From NCBI GenBank assembly GCA_035293765.1, contig DATGMF010000005.1, positions 1 to 63,954 on the forward strand: a DNA stretch of 63,954 nucleotides, written 5' to 3'. The stretch comes from DASRHT01 sp035293765 (GTDB lineage Bacteria; Chloroflexota; Ktedonobacteria; Ktedonobacterales; Ktedonobacteraceae). This document shows, in pieces, positions 17,100-26,353 of this stretch; positions within the stretch are counted from its first letter, which is position 1; the number at the start of each line of letters is the position of its first letter. Below the pieces are notes generated by a model. It made no database searches. It saw nothing but the letters and a program-made list of their open reading frames with translations, and had not been told where the DNA came from. A program made the position numbers and the translations under genes.

Positions 17100-18665
17100 T
17101 TAATCCCCCATCTCCTCAAGCAAGCGTTCCATATTATTGTCGATCTGCTCTTCGAGGGCGTGGGCCTCGGTGTTCAGGCGGGTCAGTTCTTCGTGGAGCT
17201 CTTCCAGCTTCTCTTTGAAGTCGAAGTCGATGGCGGCGCGTTCGGCCACGCCGACGTAGCGGCCAGGGTTGAGGCTCCAGCCCTGGGCCTCGATCTGCGC
17301 CAGGGTCGCGACCTTGCAGAGGCCAGGGTTATCAATGTAGCGGCCCTCGGGGAAATGCTCCTGCATCAGCGCCGCGCTCTCTTGCTCGTTCTCGGGCGCT
17401 TCCCCACGGTAGAGGCGCACGATGTTGGCGAGGAACTCGACCTGGGTGGGGGTGAACTCGCGATGGGCGCGGTCGATCTGCTGGTAGATGGGGCGGGCGT
17501 CGATGAAGAGCACGGTGTTGCCGCGTTCGCTGTCGCGCTTGCCCTTATCGAAGAACCAGAGCGTACAGGGCAGCGTCACCGTGTAGAAGAAGTTGGAGCC
17601 GACCGAGACCATCACATCCACCACGCGCTCCTGCACAATCCTGCGCCTGATCTCCTGCTCGGAGGCGCGGGCATCGCTGGCCGAGTTGGGCATCACAAAG
17701 CCTGCTCGCCCGTTCTCTTTCAGCGCGCTGTAGAAGAGCTGAATCCAGAGGTAGTTGGCGTTGTCCACACGCGGCAGGCTCAGGGGGAAGCGGCGGTTGG
17801 GATCGAGCAGGCGCGCTTTATCCACGCCATCGACGTTGAAGGGCGGATTCGCCATCACGAAGTCGAACTTGCTCGTACTTTTGTGCGGGTCCTCGTAGTA
17901 GCTATTGGCGCTCTGGATATCGCCGGAGAGGCCATGCACCGCCAGGTTCATCTTGCAGAGCCGCACCGTCTCGGTCGTCTTCTCCTGACCGTAGAGCGAG
18001 ACCTCCTCGTTGGGATCGCGGCGGTGTCGCTGCACAAATTGCGCGCTCTGCACAAACATGCCGCCGGAGCCACAGGCGGGATCGAAGATCAGGCCGCGAT
18101 ACGGCTCGATAATCTCCACGATCAGCTTCACAATCGAGGTCGGGGTGAAGAACTCGCCGCCGCGCTGCCCCTCTGCCAGAGCGAACTTGCCCAGGAAATA
18201 CTCGTAGATTTTGCCGAAGAGATCGCCCTCGATATCCAGCGGGATGCCAGCAAAGGTTGCCAGCAAAGCTTTCAGCGTTTCGTTGTCCAGCCGGCTATAG
18301 ACGTTGGTTGGCAGCGAGCCGGAGAGGCTCACGTTATAATCCTCGACCAGCTTCATCGCCTTATTGAGCTTCACATCCAGCTCCGTACTCGACCGACGCA
18401 AAAAGTCGTAGCGCGCTTCAGGGTCGAGGTAGATCGCTCCGGCGGCATGGTAGCGAGCGGGGTTCAGCGTCATGCGCCCGCCAGACTGGCGCACGCGTTC
18501 TTGCAGTGCTTGATCGACGAGAGCGAACTTCTGGTCGGCGAACTTCAGGAAGATCAATCCCAGCACGGGAACGGAATACTCGGAGGCGCGCAGGGGCGTA
18601 TTGGCGCGCAAATTATCGGCGGCCTGCCAGAGCCGATCCGCGATATGCTGAAAGTTGGTAGCCAC
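17100..18665 (-). CDS. hsdM: Type I restriction-modification methyltransferase subunit M
   Basis: A 521-residue N6-adenine methyltransferase. The N-terminal helical HsdM domain covers residues 1-150; the S-adenosylmethionine motif FDPACGSGGMFVQS is near residue 200 and the catalytic motif DFVMANPPFN near 270. The C-terminus forms a coiled region (residues about 485-521) expected to contact HsdS. With HsdS it methylates the host target and protects it from HsdR. The start is a GTG at 18665 with AAGGA 8 bases upstream. It leads the operon hsdM-hsdS-kwaA-kwaB-hsdR. Length and motifs are normal. Confidence 0.95.
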   Translation of the reverse strand: MATNFQHIADRLWQAADNLRANTPLRASEYSVPVLGLIFLKFADQKFALVDQALQERVRQSGGRMTLNPARYHAAGAIYLDPEARYDFLRRSSTELDVKLNKAMKLVEDYNVSLSGSLPTNVYSRLDNETLKALLATFAGIPLDIEGDLFGKIYEYFLGKFALAEGQRGGEFFTPTSIVKLIVEIIEPYRGLIFDPACGSGGMFVQSAQFVQRHRRDPNEEVSLYGQEKTTETVRLCKMNLAVHGLSGDIQSANSYYEDPHKSTSKFDFVMANPPFNVDGVDKARLLDPNRRFPLSLPRVDNANYLWIQLFYSALKENGRAGFVMPNSASDARASEQEIRRRIVQERVVDVMVSVGSNFFYTVTLPCTLWFFDKGKRDSERGNTVLFIDARPIYQQIDRAHREFTPTQVEFLANIVRLYRGEAPENEQESAALMQEHFPEGRYIDNPGLCKVATLAQIEAQGWSLNPGRYVGVAERAAIDFDFKEKLEELHEELTRLNTEAHALEEQIDNNMERLLEEMGD

Positions 18666-18710
18666 AACACAATCCTTACTAGCGTGTCAGCCTCGTTTTG
18701 CTGCAAATCA

Positions 18711-18739
18711 AGTATAACAAAAGGCCAGCAGGATGTGAA
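18711..18739 (-). promoter_or_regulatory. Candidate promoter of the hsdM operon
   Basis: On the minus strand TTCACA (18739-18734) and TATACT (18716-18711) are 17 bp apart, ending about 45 bp before the GTG of hsdM. Good -10 and moderate -35 match, judged by eye. Confidence 0.5.
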
Positions 18740-19054
18740 GTGGCATAGGACCACATCAAAGCCAACGATCACCTTGCTCTGGCGGCGTTCGCGGCCACGA
18801 TCAGGTACGGCGCGATCTCAACGAGAAGAACATCTTCTCAGGGGGCTGCCTCAAGTGTGCGGCTTTGCGGTCGAAGCGCCCACGACACGTCACTGTTGCT
18901 TGCCCGCAGAGAGAACAGCGTGGACCGTTGCTTCTTCTCTGTCCGTTGACAGAATGGCTCTCTTGAGACATACTCTCTCATATGGGCTGTTCTTATCTCT
19001 GAGGAAGAGTGTAGCCAAACGAGCAGCACAGCGCAAGAATCAATCAACACCATC
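18740..19054. other. Intergenic region without recognised gene
   Basis: This stretch lies between the hsdM promoter and the TetR gene. Frames on both strands stay open for 60-80 codons, but none shows a family pattern, so I see no supported gene here. Confidence 0.4.
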
Positions 19055-19070
19055 TGTCCCAAATGAGACA
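19055..19070. promoter_or_regulatory. Candidate TetR autoregulatory operator
   Basis: TGTCCCAAATGAGACA is an imperfect inverted repeat (arms TGTCCC and GAGACA, five of six pairs) that ends 11 bp before the ATG of the TetR gene. TetR-family repressors commonly bind such sites over their own start region. Confidence 0.4.
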
Positions 19071-19081
19071 AAGTGTGTAAA

Positions 19082-19687
19082 ATGACTCAGAATGCAGACA
19101 ATCTCCGCGTGAAACGCACCAAAATCTTGCTGCGAGAAGCACTCATCGCCTTGATCGAAGAGCGAGGCTTCGATACCCTCACCGTCGGCGAATTGACCGA
19201 ATGGGCGATGGTCAGTCGGGCCGCGTTCTATCGGAATTATCAAGATAAATACGATCTGGTCGAGCAGATCTTTGAGGAGGCCATGAGCACGTTATTTCAC
19301 GCCATTGGAGAATTCGGACGGGAACATCCCATAGATGTATGGATTCGGTTCTTCGAGCAGATTGCCCGGTACGACCGACTCTATCGAGCGCTGCTGGGAA
19401 AAAAAGGCAGCCCCTGGTTTGTGCAGAAGATGCGCGCGCGTCTGGCTGAGTTGATCAAAGAGCACGGAAGTTCAGGCAGTGAGCCTGAACCGGGTACGTC
19501 CGAGCACGTCGCTCACCAGGCTCACCCATTTTCCGATACATTTGTGCCAGAGCTTGTTGCCGCGATGCTGGTAGAGGCGATCACCTGGTGGCTTGAGCAG
19601 GAGCAGCCGTATACGCCCAAAGAACTGGCGACGAAAACAGCGTTGCTGGCTTCGGCAGTGTTTCGGGAAGCCAGCACCTGGTCATAA
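19082..19687 (+). CDS. TetR/AcrR family transcriptional regulator
   Basis: A 201-residue regulator. Residues about 8-55 form the TetR helix-turn-helix (LLREALIALIEERGF, LTVGELTEWAMVSRAAFYRN, YQDKYDLVEQIFEE). The rest is the helical ligand-binding and dimerisation domain, close to the TetR_C_8 style of Firmicutes and Chloroflexota regulators (FFEQIARYDRLYRALLGKKG). The ATG at 19082 is preferred over the in-frame GTG at 19073, though no strong Shine-Dalgarno is visible for either. No co-transcribed target gene follows, so its regulon is unknown; an inverted repeat just upstream suggests autoregulation. Confidence 0.85.
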   Translation: MTQNADNLRVKRTKILLREALIALIEERGFDTLTVGELTEWAMVSRAAFYRNYQDKYDLVEQIFEEAMSTLFHAIGEFGREHPIDVWIRFFEQIARYDRLYRALLGKKGSPWFVQKMRARLAELIKEHGSSGSEPEPGTSEHVAHQAHPFSDTFVPELVAAMLVEAITWWLEQEQPYTPKELATKTALLASAVFREASTWS

Positions 19688-19835
19688 CTGGCAGTTCGCA
19701 CACATACAGGATTATTGGCAATAAAATACGTATAACATATTTGGCACCAATATTCTCTTGCCCCGTGAGTTAGTTTTTTTATGCGGGCGAGCGATCCTCT
19801 TCGATAAACGCTGGGATGCCTCGCCTGCGCTTCTG

Positions 19836-20065
19836 CTACTTTTGTTTCTCTCCCTTGAAAATCCACTGAACACCATACTTGTCGTAAAACTGCCCATACG
19901 TTCCAAATGGCAGATCATGCAGTGCTTGAAATCTTTCCTTTTCTGCACCCTCTGAGAGTTTATCAAACACTGCTTTCAGCTCATCGTACGTTCCGCCAAG
20001 CACAAAGATGGCGTACGTATTCCCTTGACTAACAAGAACATTTGCGGCAGAACAAAAAAGCCTGG
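19836..20065 (-). pseudogene. C-terminal fragment of a PhnB-like VOC (glyoxalase fold) protein
   Basis: The encoded segment VLVSQGNTYAIFVLGGTYDE, LKAVFDKLSEGAEKERF and FGTYGQFYDKYGVQWIFKGE is the second half of a PhnB/3-demethylubiquinone-methyltransferase-like VOC protein (pattern: EELKxxFxKLSEG, then FGxxxDKFGVxWM). The first half, including the conserved N-terminal strand, is missing. Upstream on the same strand lies an unrelated XRE gene whose stop is at 20068, so the fragment has no proper start. Confidence 0.6.
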
Positions 20066-20067
20066 TA

Positions 20068-20346
20068 TTACTCCAGATAGATTTCGTCACAGTCATATTC
20101 CACCATCTGCGCAAAGGCATTGAGAATGCGTTTATCCTCTATGGCAGGAAATATACGTTCCAGAGAATGTAGTAATATTCTGCTCGGATAGCGTCGCCCG
20201 TTCTCAAGTCTCCAGACATGGATTCGATTACACCCCAGGGCTTCTGCTAATTTTTGTTGAGAGAGGTTCTGGCGCTCTCGCAGAACTTTTAACCAGGCAC
20301 CAAAGGATTTTCGCTCTATACAGGACAATGTGTAATTAGGCAACAT
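20068..20346 (-). CDS. Small XRE-family HTH regulator
   Basis: A 92-residue protein. Residues about 12-68 form an XRE helix-turn-helix (FGAWLKVLRERQNLSQQKLA, EALGCNRIHVWRLENGRRYP). The ATG at 20346 has AAGGAGAG 8 bases upstream, so expression is likely. The short acidic tail (EYDCDEIYLE) has no known function. It is followed by the VOC fragment and faces away from pheS across a 590-bp AT-rich region. Such one-domain XRE proteins often repress their own promoter; targets unknown. Confidence 0.8.
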   Translation of the reverse strand: MLPNYTLSCIERKSFGAWLKVLRERQNLSQQKLAEALGCNRIHVWRLENGRRYPSRILLHSLERIFPAIEDKRILNAFAQMVEYDCDEIYLE

Positions 20347-20936
20347 ATATCACTCTCCTTCATCTTGCGGCAGACGGACTGGAATAAGGAAATCTGGATA
20401 CCTCCTCTACTTTTTTCTATCGATTTTGCTTTCCTAGAGGGAAAAATACCAGAAGCCTGTTAACACAAAATTTCCATTCCGTAAACCTGCTAAGGGTTCA
20501 GAGTTAGCAGTCTGTTAGCACTATTGAAAATGCAGCATGTTTATATCAGAAATAAACGCTTGATTTTGCTAATCCCTTAGTGTAAAGTATTGCGAGAGAA
20601 ACCACTCAGCATGCTGTTAGAGGTAATATTTACTATAATATTAATTGGTCGAAGATTTCTTTTATGCCTGATCTGATCGAAATATTTTGCTCGCTTCAGT
20701 GATTCTTTCTGATCCTAAAATAGTCAGAAGCCTGTTAACAATGTCATCACAGAGCTATGAAAAGCCTTGAAGCAAACAGAGGCACTGGCGCTCTTCTCCG
20801 GTGAGGGGGAGCTTCTCCAGATGCCTGGAAGCATGAGACTGGCGCGCAAAAGGGATGGGGGCGTTAGTGCCGGGAGGCGCAGAAGCGAGCAAGTTTGCTT
20901 TGACAATCCACAAACTCCAGGAGAGGAAGTGTAACT
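20347..20936. other. Long AT-rich leader region upstream of pheS with direct repeats
   Basis: No gene is seen in these 590 bp. The 16-mer CAGAAGCCTGTTAACA occurs at 20450-20465 and again at 20725-20740, and the related cores CTGTTAGCA (20512-20520) and CTGTTAGA (20614-20621) lie between. A TATAAT at 20634-20639 could be a -10 for pheS, without a good -35. The last 150 bp are GC-richer and can fold into several short stems (for example CTTCTCC with GGGGGAG). No T-box signature was found. Confidence 0.4.
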
Positions 20937-21992
20937 ATGCAGGAAAACGCATCTCTTGTCGAGACGCTTGCCGATCTCACCCATAATGCGGAGGCCGAGC
21001 TTGACGAAATTAACACGCTCAAGTCTTTGGAGGATTGGCGTGTACGCCATCTTGGCCGTAAAGGGAGCGTAGCCAGACTGATGGAGCGTCTCGTCACGTT
21101 GCCGAAAGAAGAGCGCCCTGCTATAGGGCAGGCAGCTAATCATGCCAAAGACAGGTTAGAGGCAGTATTCGCTCGGCGCAAGGCATCGCTGGCAAGGGCA
21201 CTTCTAGACGCAACGATTGCCCAGGAGCGCCTCGACGTCACACTTGAAGGGCGCCGACCGCATGTGGGATATGCCCATCCTACGCGGCTTGTGCTAGAGG
21301 ATGCGGAGGCCATTTTCCAGCGTATGGGTTTTAGCGTCGTTGAGGGATACGACGTAGAATGGGATTATTACAACTTTCAGCAACTCAATATCCCTCCTGA
21401 TCATCCAGCGCGCGATATGCAGGACACGTTCTATCTCAGCCAGGAGCGAGGGATGCTCCTGCGTACCCATACCTCGCCCATGCAGATACGCTTCATGGAG
21501 CGCCAACGCCCCCCGATTCGTATTATTGTTCCTGGGCGTGCTCATCGCCGTGATGATGATGCCACTCACAGCCCCATCTTCTGGCAAATCGAAGGTCTGG
21601 CGGTCGATACCAATATAACTTTCAGTGACCTTAAAGGCGTGATGGCGCGGTTTGCCGACGAGATCCTGGGATGTAAGGTTCGTTTCAGGCCGTCCTACTT
21701 CCCATTCACTGAACCGAGCGCGGAATTTGACTTTAGCTGCCTTGCCTGCGGTGGCAGTGGTCGCCTTGCCGACCATATCTGTCGCATTTGCAAGGGAGAA
21801 GGCTGGCTGGAGATCTCGGGAGCAGGCATGGTACACCCACAAGTGTTGCGTAACGTCGGTTACGATCCCACTGTTTACTCGGGCTTCGCCTGGGGTATGG
21901 GGGCTGATCGCATCGCCCTACTCAAGTACGGTATCAGCAATATCCGTTTCCTCTGGGAGGACGACCTGCGCTTGCGTCGCCAGCTTCGCTAA
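20937..21992 (+). CDS. pheS: Phenylalanine-tRNA ligase alpha subunit
   Basis: A 351-residue class II aminoacyl-tRNA synthetase subunit that forms the catalytic half of the (alpha-beta)2 PheRS. Residues 1-85 form the N-terminal coiled coil. Class II motifs appear as HPARDMQDTFYL (motif 1 and its extension), HSPIFWQIEGLAVD (motif 2) and GFAWGMGADRIALLKYGI (motif 3). Between motifs 2 and 3 is a Cys4 knuckle, CLACGGSGRLADHICRICKG, as in zinc-binding PheS variants of several phyla. The ATG at 20937 is preceded by GGAGAGG. pheT starts 90 bp downstream; the two are expected to be co-expressed. Confidence 0.95.
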   Translation: MQENASLVETLADLTHNAEAELDEINTLKSLEDWRVRHLGRKGSVARLMERLVTLPKEERPAIGQAANHAKDRLEAVFARRKASLARALLDATIAQERLDVTLEGRRPHVGYAHPTRLVLEDAEAIFQRMGFSVVEGYDVEWDYYNFQQLNIPPDHPARDMQDTFYLSQERGMLLRTHTSPMQIRFMERQRPPIRIIVPGRAHRRDDDATHSPIFWQIEGLAVDTNITFSDLKGVMARFADEILGCKVRFRPSYFPFTEPSAEFDFSCLACGGSGRLADHICRICKGEGWLEISGAGMVHPQVLRNVGYDPTVYSGFAWGMGADRIALLKYGISNIRFLWEDDLRLRRQLR

Positions 21993-22081
21993 AGACCGAT
22001 CCTGCTTAAAATAGATAATCACCAGCATAGATCAGGAAAGATCGATCCAATTGTTAGAATAGAGGTACGGAGGACGAATGC

Positions 22082-24577
22082 ATGAAAGTGCCGCTTCGTT
22101 GGTTGCAGGAGTACGTCGATATTGTACTCCCGCCTGAGCAGTTGGCCGAGCGGCTGACGCTCTCAGGCACAATGGTAGAGGGCATCACGCACATCGGCAC
22201 AGACTGGGACGATATTTTTGTAGCAGAGATTGTGCGCCTGGAGCCTCATCCCAACGCAGATCACCTGCAACTGGCTACTGTCAACCTGAGCACCAGGGAG
22301 TATACAGTGGTTACCGGAGCGTTCAATATCGCAGTGGGAGACCGTGTGCCTTTCGTTAGCGCGGGCGGTCGCCTGCCTGATGGCAAAGTTATGGAAGCAT
22401 CCCCCATCCGTGGTATCCTTTCCCAGGGCATGCTTCTGGCAGAGGATGAATTAGGGCTCAGCGAGGATCATAGCGGTATTTACCATCTTGATGCCCAGAC
22501 GCCTGTGGGCGCTCCGTTGCGTGAGGTGCTTGGTGATGTGGTATTCGAGATAGATATTACGCCAAACCGCCCCGACTGTCTCTCCATCTTGGGCATAGCT
22601 CGTGAAGTGGCGGCGCTTACCGGTCGCCAGTTACGTATTCCCCGGGTCCATTTGCAGGAGGGAGGGGCTGCTATCGACGAGCTGGTAACTGTCCAGGTCA
22701 ACGACCCTGAGTGCTGTCCACGTTACACCTTGCGCGCTGTCATGGACGTCACTGTTGGTCCTTCTCCCGCCTGGCTGGCTGAGAGAATACGCGCAGCCGG
22801 TCTGCGTCCTATCAACAATGTCGTAGACATCAGTAACTACGTGATGCTAGAGTGGGGCCAGCCTTTGCACACATTTGATTTCCAGGCGGTGAGGGAGCGG
22901 CTGGTTGTGGTGCGGCACGCCCAGACAGGTGAGACGCTAGAAACGCTAGATGGTCAGCAGCGCCAGCTTCAGCCTGATATGTTGCTCATCGCGGACGCAG
23001 CTCGCGCTATCGGCATCGCCGGCATCATGGGCGCGGCCAACAGCGAGATCACTCCCGCAACGTCCGTTGTGCTGATCGAATCGGCTAACTTTACTGCCCG
23101 CAATATCAGACACACAGCACAGCAGCTTGGCCTGCGTACCGAAGCCTCGACCCGTTTCGAGAAGGGGCTGCCCTGGGAACTGCCGCCTCTAGCCCTGGAT
23201 CGAGCGGCTGCCTTAATCGCCGAGATATGCGGAGGCACAGTGCTTCGTGGGACTATAGAGGTCGCTGAACCCGCGCCGCCACAGAGGGTCATCGGCCTGC
23301 CAGAGACCGAAATAGCACGATTGCTGGGAGTACATCTCAACCGCAAGCAGATCATTGCCAGCCTTGAGTCGCTAGGGTTTGCCGTGGCCTCTGCTGATCA
23401 CACGGGGCCGCTCTCTGTAACCATTCCTTTCTGGCGGGGCGATATCTCTGAGTCGGCCAATCTGGTGGGGGAGGTAGCAAGAATGCTCGGTTTTGATAAT
23501 ATCCCCACCAGCTTTCCAGAAGGCGCAGTGGCCGCTGCCCCACCGTCGCATGCCAGGCACTGGGAAAAAGCCATCCGCCACTTCTTGCTCGCCTGCGGCC
23601 TCACCGACCTTATGACGTATAGTATGATCAGTCAGGATGCCCTGTCAGCTCTTTTCTCATTGGAGGGAGCAGAAATTGAACTGACCCCTGATCGGCTGGC
23701 AACCCTCGTGCCGCATCCCCAGGATGTGCGTGAGCACGATGCAAGCTTTGATCTCTTACGGCTCTCCAACCCCTTGACGTCAGAGCAGGAGATATTACGC
23801 CCAACGCTCCTCCCAAACTTGATTAAAGCTTTGGGGGCGAATCTTCGTCACACCCAGGAGGGACTTGCCTTCTTTGAACTGGCACGCTGCTATTTTCCTC
23901 GCGCCAATGATCTTCCTTACGAGCGCCTGACCCTGGGCATAGCTATGGCCGGTTTGCGCGCTCCTCGTATCTGGTGGAATGACGCCCCTTCCGAAATTAA
24001 CTTCTACGATATGAAAGGCATTTTGCAAGAACTTTTGGATCATTGCGGGATAACCGGCTATCACTTTGAGGCAACTATCCATCCTGTACTACATCCTGGC
24101 CGCTCTGCTCGCGTGCTGACGCAGGATGGACAGGATCTCGGCTACTTCGGCGAAGTTCATCCTGCGCTCACTTCATCCCTGGATCTGGGAGGAGGACGCT
24201 CCTACTTGTTAGAGTTGGATGGGGAGCTACTGATCAGATTATCCACCAAAGACCGCCGGGTACACGCAGTCTCGCGCTTTCCAGTGGTCAAGCGTGACAT
24301 TGCTGTCATTGTACCGGACAGGATAGCAGTCGCAGAGATCATAGCCGCTGTGACTGTAGCTGGCGGCGATCTATTAAGGGAAACGCGCGTCTTCGATGTA
24401 TACCGCGGTGAACCTGTGCCCGTCGGCTATAAAAGCGTGGCCTGTGCCCTGACACTACAGGCTCTTGATCGCACTCTGAGCGATTTTGAGGTCGATAGGG
24501 TCTTCAAGGACATCAGTACGCGGCTCTCGGCAGATATCGGGGGGCAGGTGCGTGACCTCTCACTACAGAGTAAATAG
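22082..24577 (+). CDS. pheT: Phenylalanine-tRNA ligase beta subunit
   Basis: An 831-residue PheRS beta subunit of normal length. Domains in order: tRNA-binding OB fold (residues about 40-150, with PHPNADHLQLATVNLS), B3/B4 editing domain (about 210-390), B5 domain (about 400-470), catalytic-like core (about 490-680) and a C-terminal ferredoxin-like anticodon-binding domain (about 735-831, from SRFPVVKRDIAVIVPD). It edits Tyr-tRNA(Phe) and binds tRNA. The ATG at 22082 has GGAGG eight bases upstream. The 12-mer TTGTTAGAATAG at 22051-22062 repeats the -10 region seen at 2121-2132, so an internal promoter is possible. Confidence 0.95.
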   Translation: MKVPLRWLQEYVDIVLPPEQLAERLTLSGTMVEGITHIGTDWDDIFVAEIVRLEPHPNADHLQLATVNLSTREYTVVTGAFNIAVGDRVPFVSAGGRLPDGKVMEASPIRGILSQGMLLAEDELGLSEDHSGIYHLDAQTPVGAPLREVLGDVVFEIDITPNRPDCLSILGIAREVAALTGRQLRIPRVHLQEGGAAIDELVTVQVNDPECCPRYTLRAVMDVTVGPSPAWLAERIRAAGLRPINNVVDISNYVMLEWGQPLHTFDFQAVRERLVVVRHAQTGETLETLDGQQRQLQPDMLLIADAARAIGIAGIMGAANSEITPATSVVLIESANFTARNIRHTAQQLGLRTEASTRFEKGLPWELPPLALDRAAALIAEICGGTVLRGTIEVAEPAPPQRVIGLPETEIARLLGVHLNRKQIIASLESLGFAVASADHTGPLSVTIPFWRGDISESANLVGEVARMLGFDNIPTSFPEGAVAAAPPSHARHWEKAIRHFLLACGLTDLMTYSMISQDALSALFSLEGAEIELTPDRLATLVPHPQDVREHDASFDLLRLSNPLTSEQEILRPTLLPNLIKALGANLRHTQEGLAFFELARCYFPRANDLPYERLTLGIAMAGLRAPRIWWNDAPSEINFYDMKGILQELLDHCGITGYHFEATIHPVLHPGRSARVLTQDGQDLGYFGEVHPALTSSLDLGGGRSYLLELDGELLIRLSTKDRRVHAVSRFPVVKRDIAVIVPDRIAVAEIIAAVTVAGGDLLRETRVFDVYRGEPVPVGYKSVACALTLQALDRTLSDFEVDRVFKDISTRLSADIGGQVRDLSLQSK

Positions 24578-24622
24578 TCTCAGCCAGGTTCTATCGAGCC
24601 GGTGACAGTACAGAGGGGCCGT

Positions 24623-26353
24623 ATGCTTCCGACAGAAGAAGAAACGCAAAACTTCGAGACAGATGTACTGGTGATAGGCAGCGGCGGAGCTGGAACGCGG
24701 GCCGCAATCGAGGCTGCCCGTTCAGGAGCGCGGGTCATCCTCGTCACTAAGCGACGGCTCGGTCAAGGCGGCGTCACCCCTGTGGCGGTGGGGGCTGCCG
24801 CCGCACTAGGCTACGCGGACGCAGCAGATTCACCGCTTGAGCATCTGCGTGATACAGTGGTGGGCGGCCACTACCTGAGCAACCAGGAGATCGTCTCTAC
24901 ACTGGCGCATGAAGCGCCTCGACGCTTGCTTGAATTGCAGACGTTTGGTGCGCGTTTCGATAAGCAGCCTGATGGTCGGCTGCGGCAGCTCGCTCTACCA
25001 GGTCACCGCTATCCCCGCTCGGTGGATTATCATATGCAGACCGGCCAGGAGATCATGCGTGGGCTCCTACAGGAACTCCATCGTCAGCCTGACATCAGGG
25101 TCATTGGGGACATGATTGTTTGTGAGCTATTGGTGGACAGCGGTCAGATACAAGGAGCCGTGGGGCTAGATCTTGTCTCAGGCGCGATAGTGATGATCGA
25201 GGCGAGAGCAGTGGTGCTGGCGACCGGAGGAATTCAGGAAGCATATGCCCCATATGCTTACCACGCGCCGGACCTGACCGGCGATGGTCTCGCTCTCGCT
25301 CTGCGGGCTGGTGCTGAACTGTGCGATCTGGAGTTTTTGCAGTTCTTCCCCACAGCACTCGTCTGGCCGCCTGAGCTGGCAGGCTTGATCTGGATTGGCG
25401 AGCTGCGTTACCACTGTGGTGCCTGGTTGATGAACAAGTATGGCGAGCGCTTTATGGCGCGTTACGATCCACTGCGAATGGAGCTCGCCACTCGCGACCT
25501 GGTCGCACGGGGGATAGCGACGGAGATGCTCGAAGGGCGCGGCACGCCCCACGGAGGAGTATGGATGAGCGTAGCTCACCTGGCACAGAACCAGGTGCAG
25601 GCATTTCTCGATGAGACATTCCCTGATGGTCTTTTCGGCGGGCATGACCTGCGTGCCGCAGGCATCGATATTCGGAGAGATGCTCTGGAGGTGGCGCCTA
25701 TCGTCCACTTCCATATGGGCGGTATCCGCATCGACGCACTGACTCGCACCAGGGTGGCCGGGCTATTCGCTGCCGGTGAAGTTGCTGCTGGCGTCCACGG
25801 CGCGAACCGCATCGAGAACAATGCGCTCACCGAGGCCCTGGTGTTTGGCGCTCTCGCCGGGGAGCAGGCTGGCCGTTATGCCCGTGCCACATCTGGAGGT
25901 GGCCTTTCCCCAGACCATCACATGTGGCTCCGAGCGCAGAAAAGCCTGTCATCCTCTGTTAAGGACGATGAGCGGCTATCTCGTGTACGGGCAGAGCTTC
26001 AACGGATTCTCTGGGAGCGCGTAGGTCTGGTACGTGACGGAGATGGATTAGAGCAGGCCATCACCGAGCTGGTACGTCTCCGCAAGGAAATCGCCGCATA
26101 TCCCGTGCCTGGCAGTGGACGACAGATGCGCGCAGTGCAGGAGGTGCAGAACCTTGTGCTGGTAGCAGAAGCGCTCGCACGCGCAGCATATGCTCGCCAG
26201 GAATCGCGCGGAGCGCACTTCCGCATCGACTATCCCAACCAGAATGACAGCCAATGGTTGGTCAACCTGATAGTGACGCTGGAAGACGGCGAGTTCTGCT
26301 TGCGAACCGAGCCTGTACAGTTTCCCTACGTGGCGCCCACCGCACGCTTATAA
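24623..26353 (+). CDS. FAD-dependent fumarate reductase/NadB-like flavoprotein
   Basis: A 576-residue flavoprotein of the succinate dehydrogenase/fumarate reductase/L-aspartate oxidase superfamily. The dinucleotide-binding fold begins TDVLVIGSGGAGTRAAIEAA, the FAD-histidine-loop region is near GHRYPRSVDYHMQTG, the second GG motif is AVVLATGGIQEAY, and the signature HFHMGGIRID with GLFAAGEVAAGVHGANRIEN lies around residues 360-400. The helical C-terminal domain (about 440-550) is typical. The start is taken at ATG 24623 with AGAGGGG close upstream; an in-frame GTG at 24602 is possible. It follows pheT by 45 bp. Without an iron-sulfur or membrane subunit nearby the exact substrate stays open. 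Confidence 0.8.
   Translation: MLPTEEETQNFETDVLVIGSGGAGTRAAIEAARSGARVILVTKRRLGQGGVTPVAVGAAAALGYADAADSPLEHLRDTVVGGHYLSNQEIVSTLAHEAPRRLLELQTFGARFDKQPDGRLRQLALPGHRYPRSVDYHMQTGQEIMRGLLQELHRQPDIRVIGDMIVCELLVDSGQIQGAVGLDLVSGAIVMIEARAVVLATGGIQEAYAPYAYHAPDLTGDGLALALRAGAELCDLEFLQFFPTALVWPPELAGLIWIGELRYHCGAWLMNKYGERFMARYDPLRMELATRDLVARGIATEMLEGRGTPHGGVWMSVAHLAQNQVQAFLDETFPDGLFGGHDLRAAGIDIRRDALEVAPIVHFHMGGIRIDALTRTRVAGLFAAGEVAAGVHGANRIENNALTEALVFGALAGEQAGRYARATSGGGLSPDHHMWLRAQKSLSSSVKDDERLSRVRAELQRILWERVGLVRDGDGLEQAITELVRLRKEIAAYPVPGSGRQMRAVQEVQNLVLVAEALARAAYARQESRGAHFRIDYPNQNDSQWLVNLIVTLEDGEFCLRTEPVQFPYVAPTARL

Noticed and set aside
17091..19085. 664-codon open frame on the plus strand opposite hsdM
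   Set aside because: hsdM on the minus strand has all methyltransferase motifs; the opposite frame is a low-complexity shadow and runs into non-coding DNA upstream of the TetR gene.
20740..20936. T-box leader upstream of pheS
   Set aside because: The conserved T-box sequence (GGGTGGNACCGCG) and a Phe specifier stem-loop are not visible, although some local stems are present.
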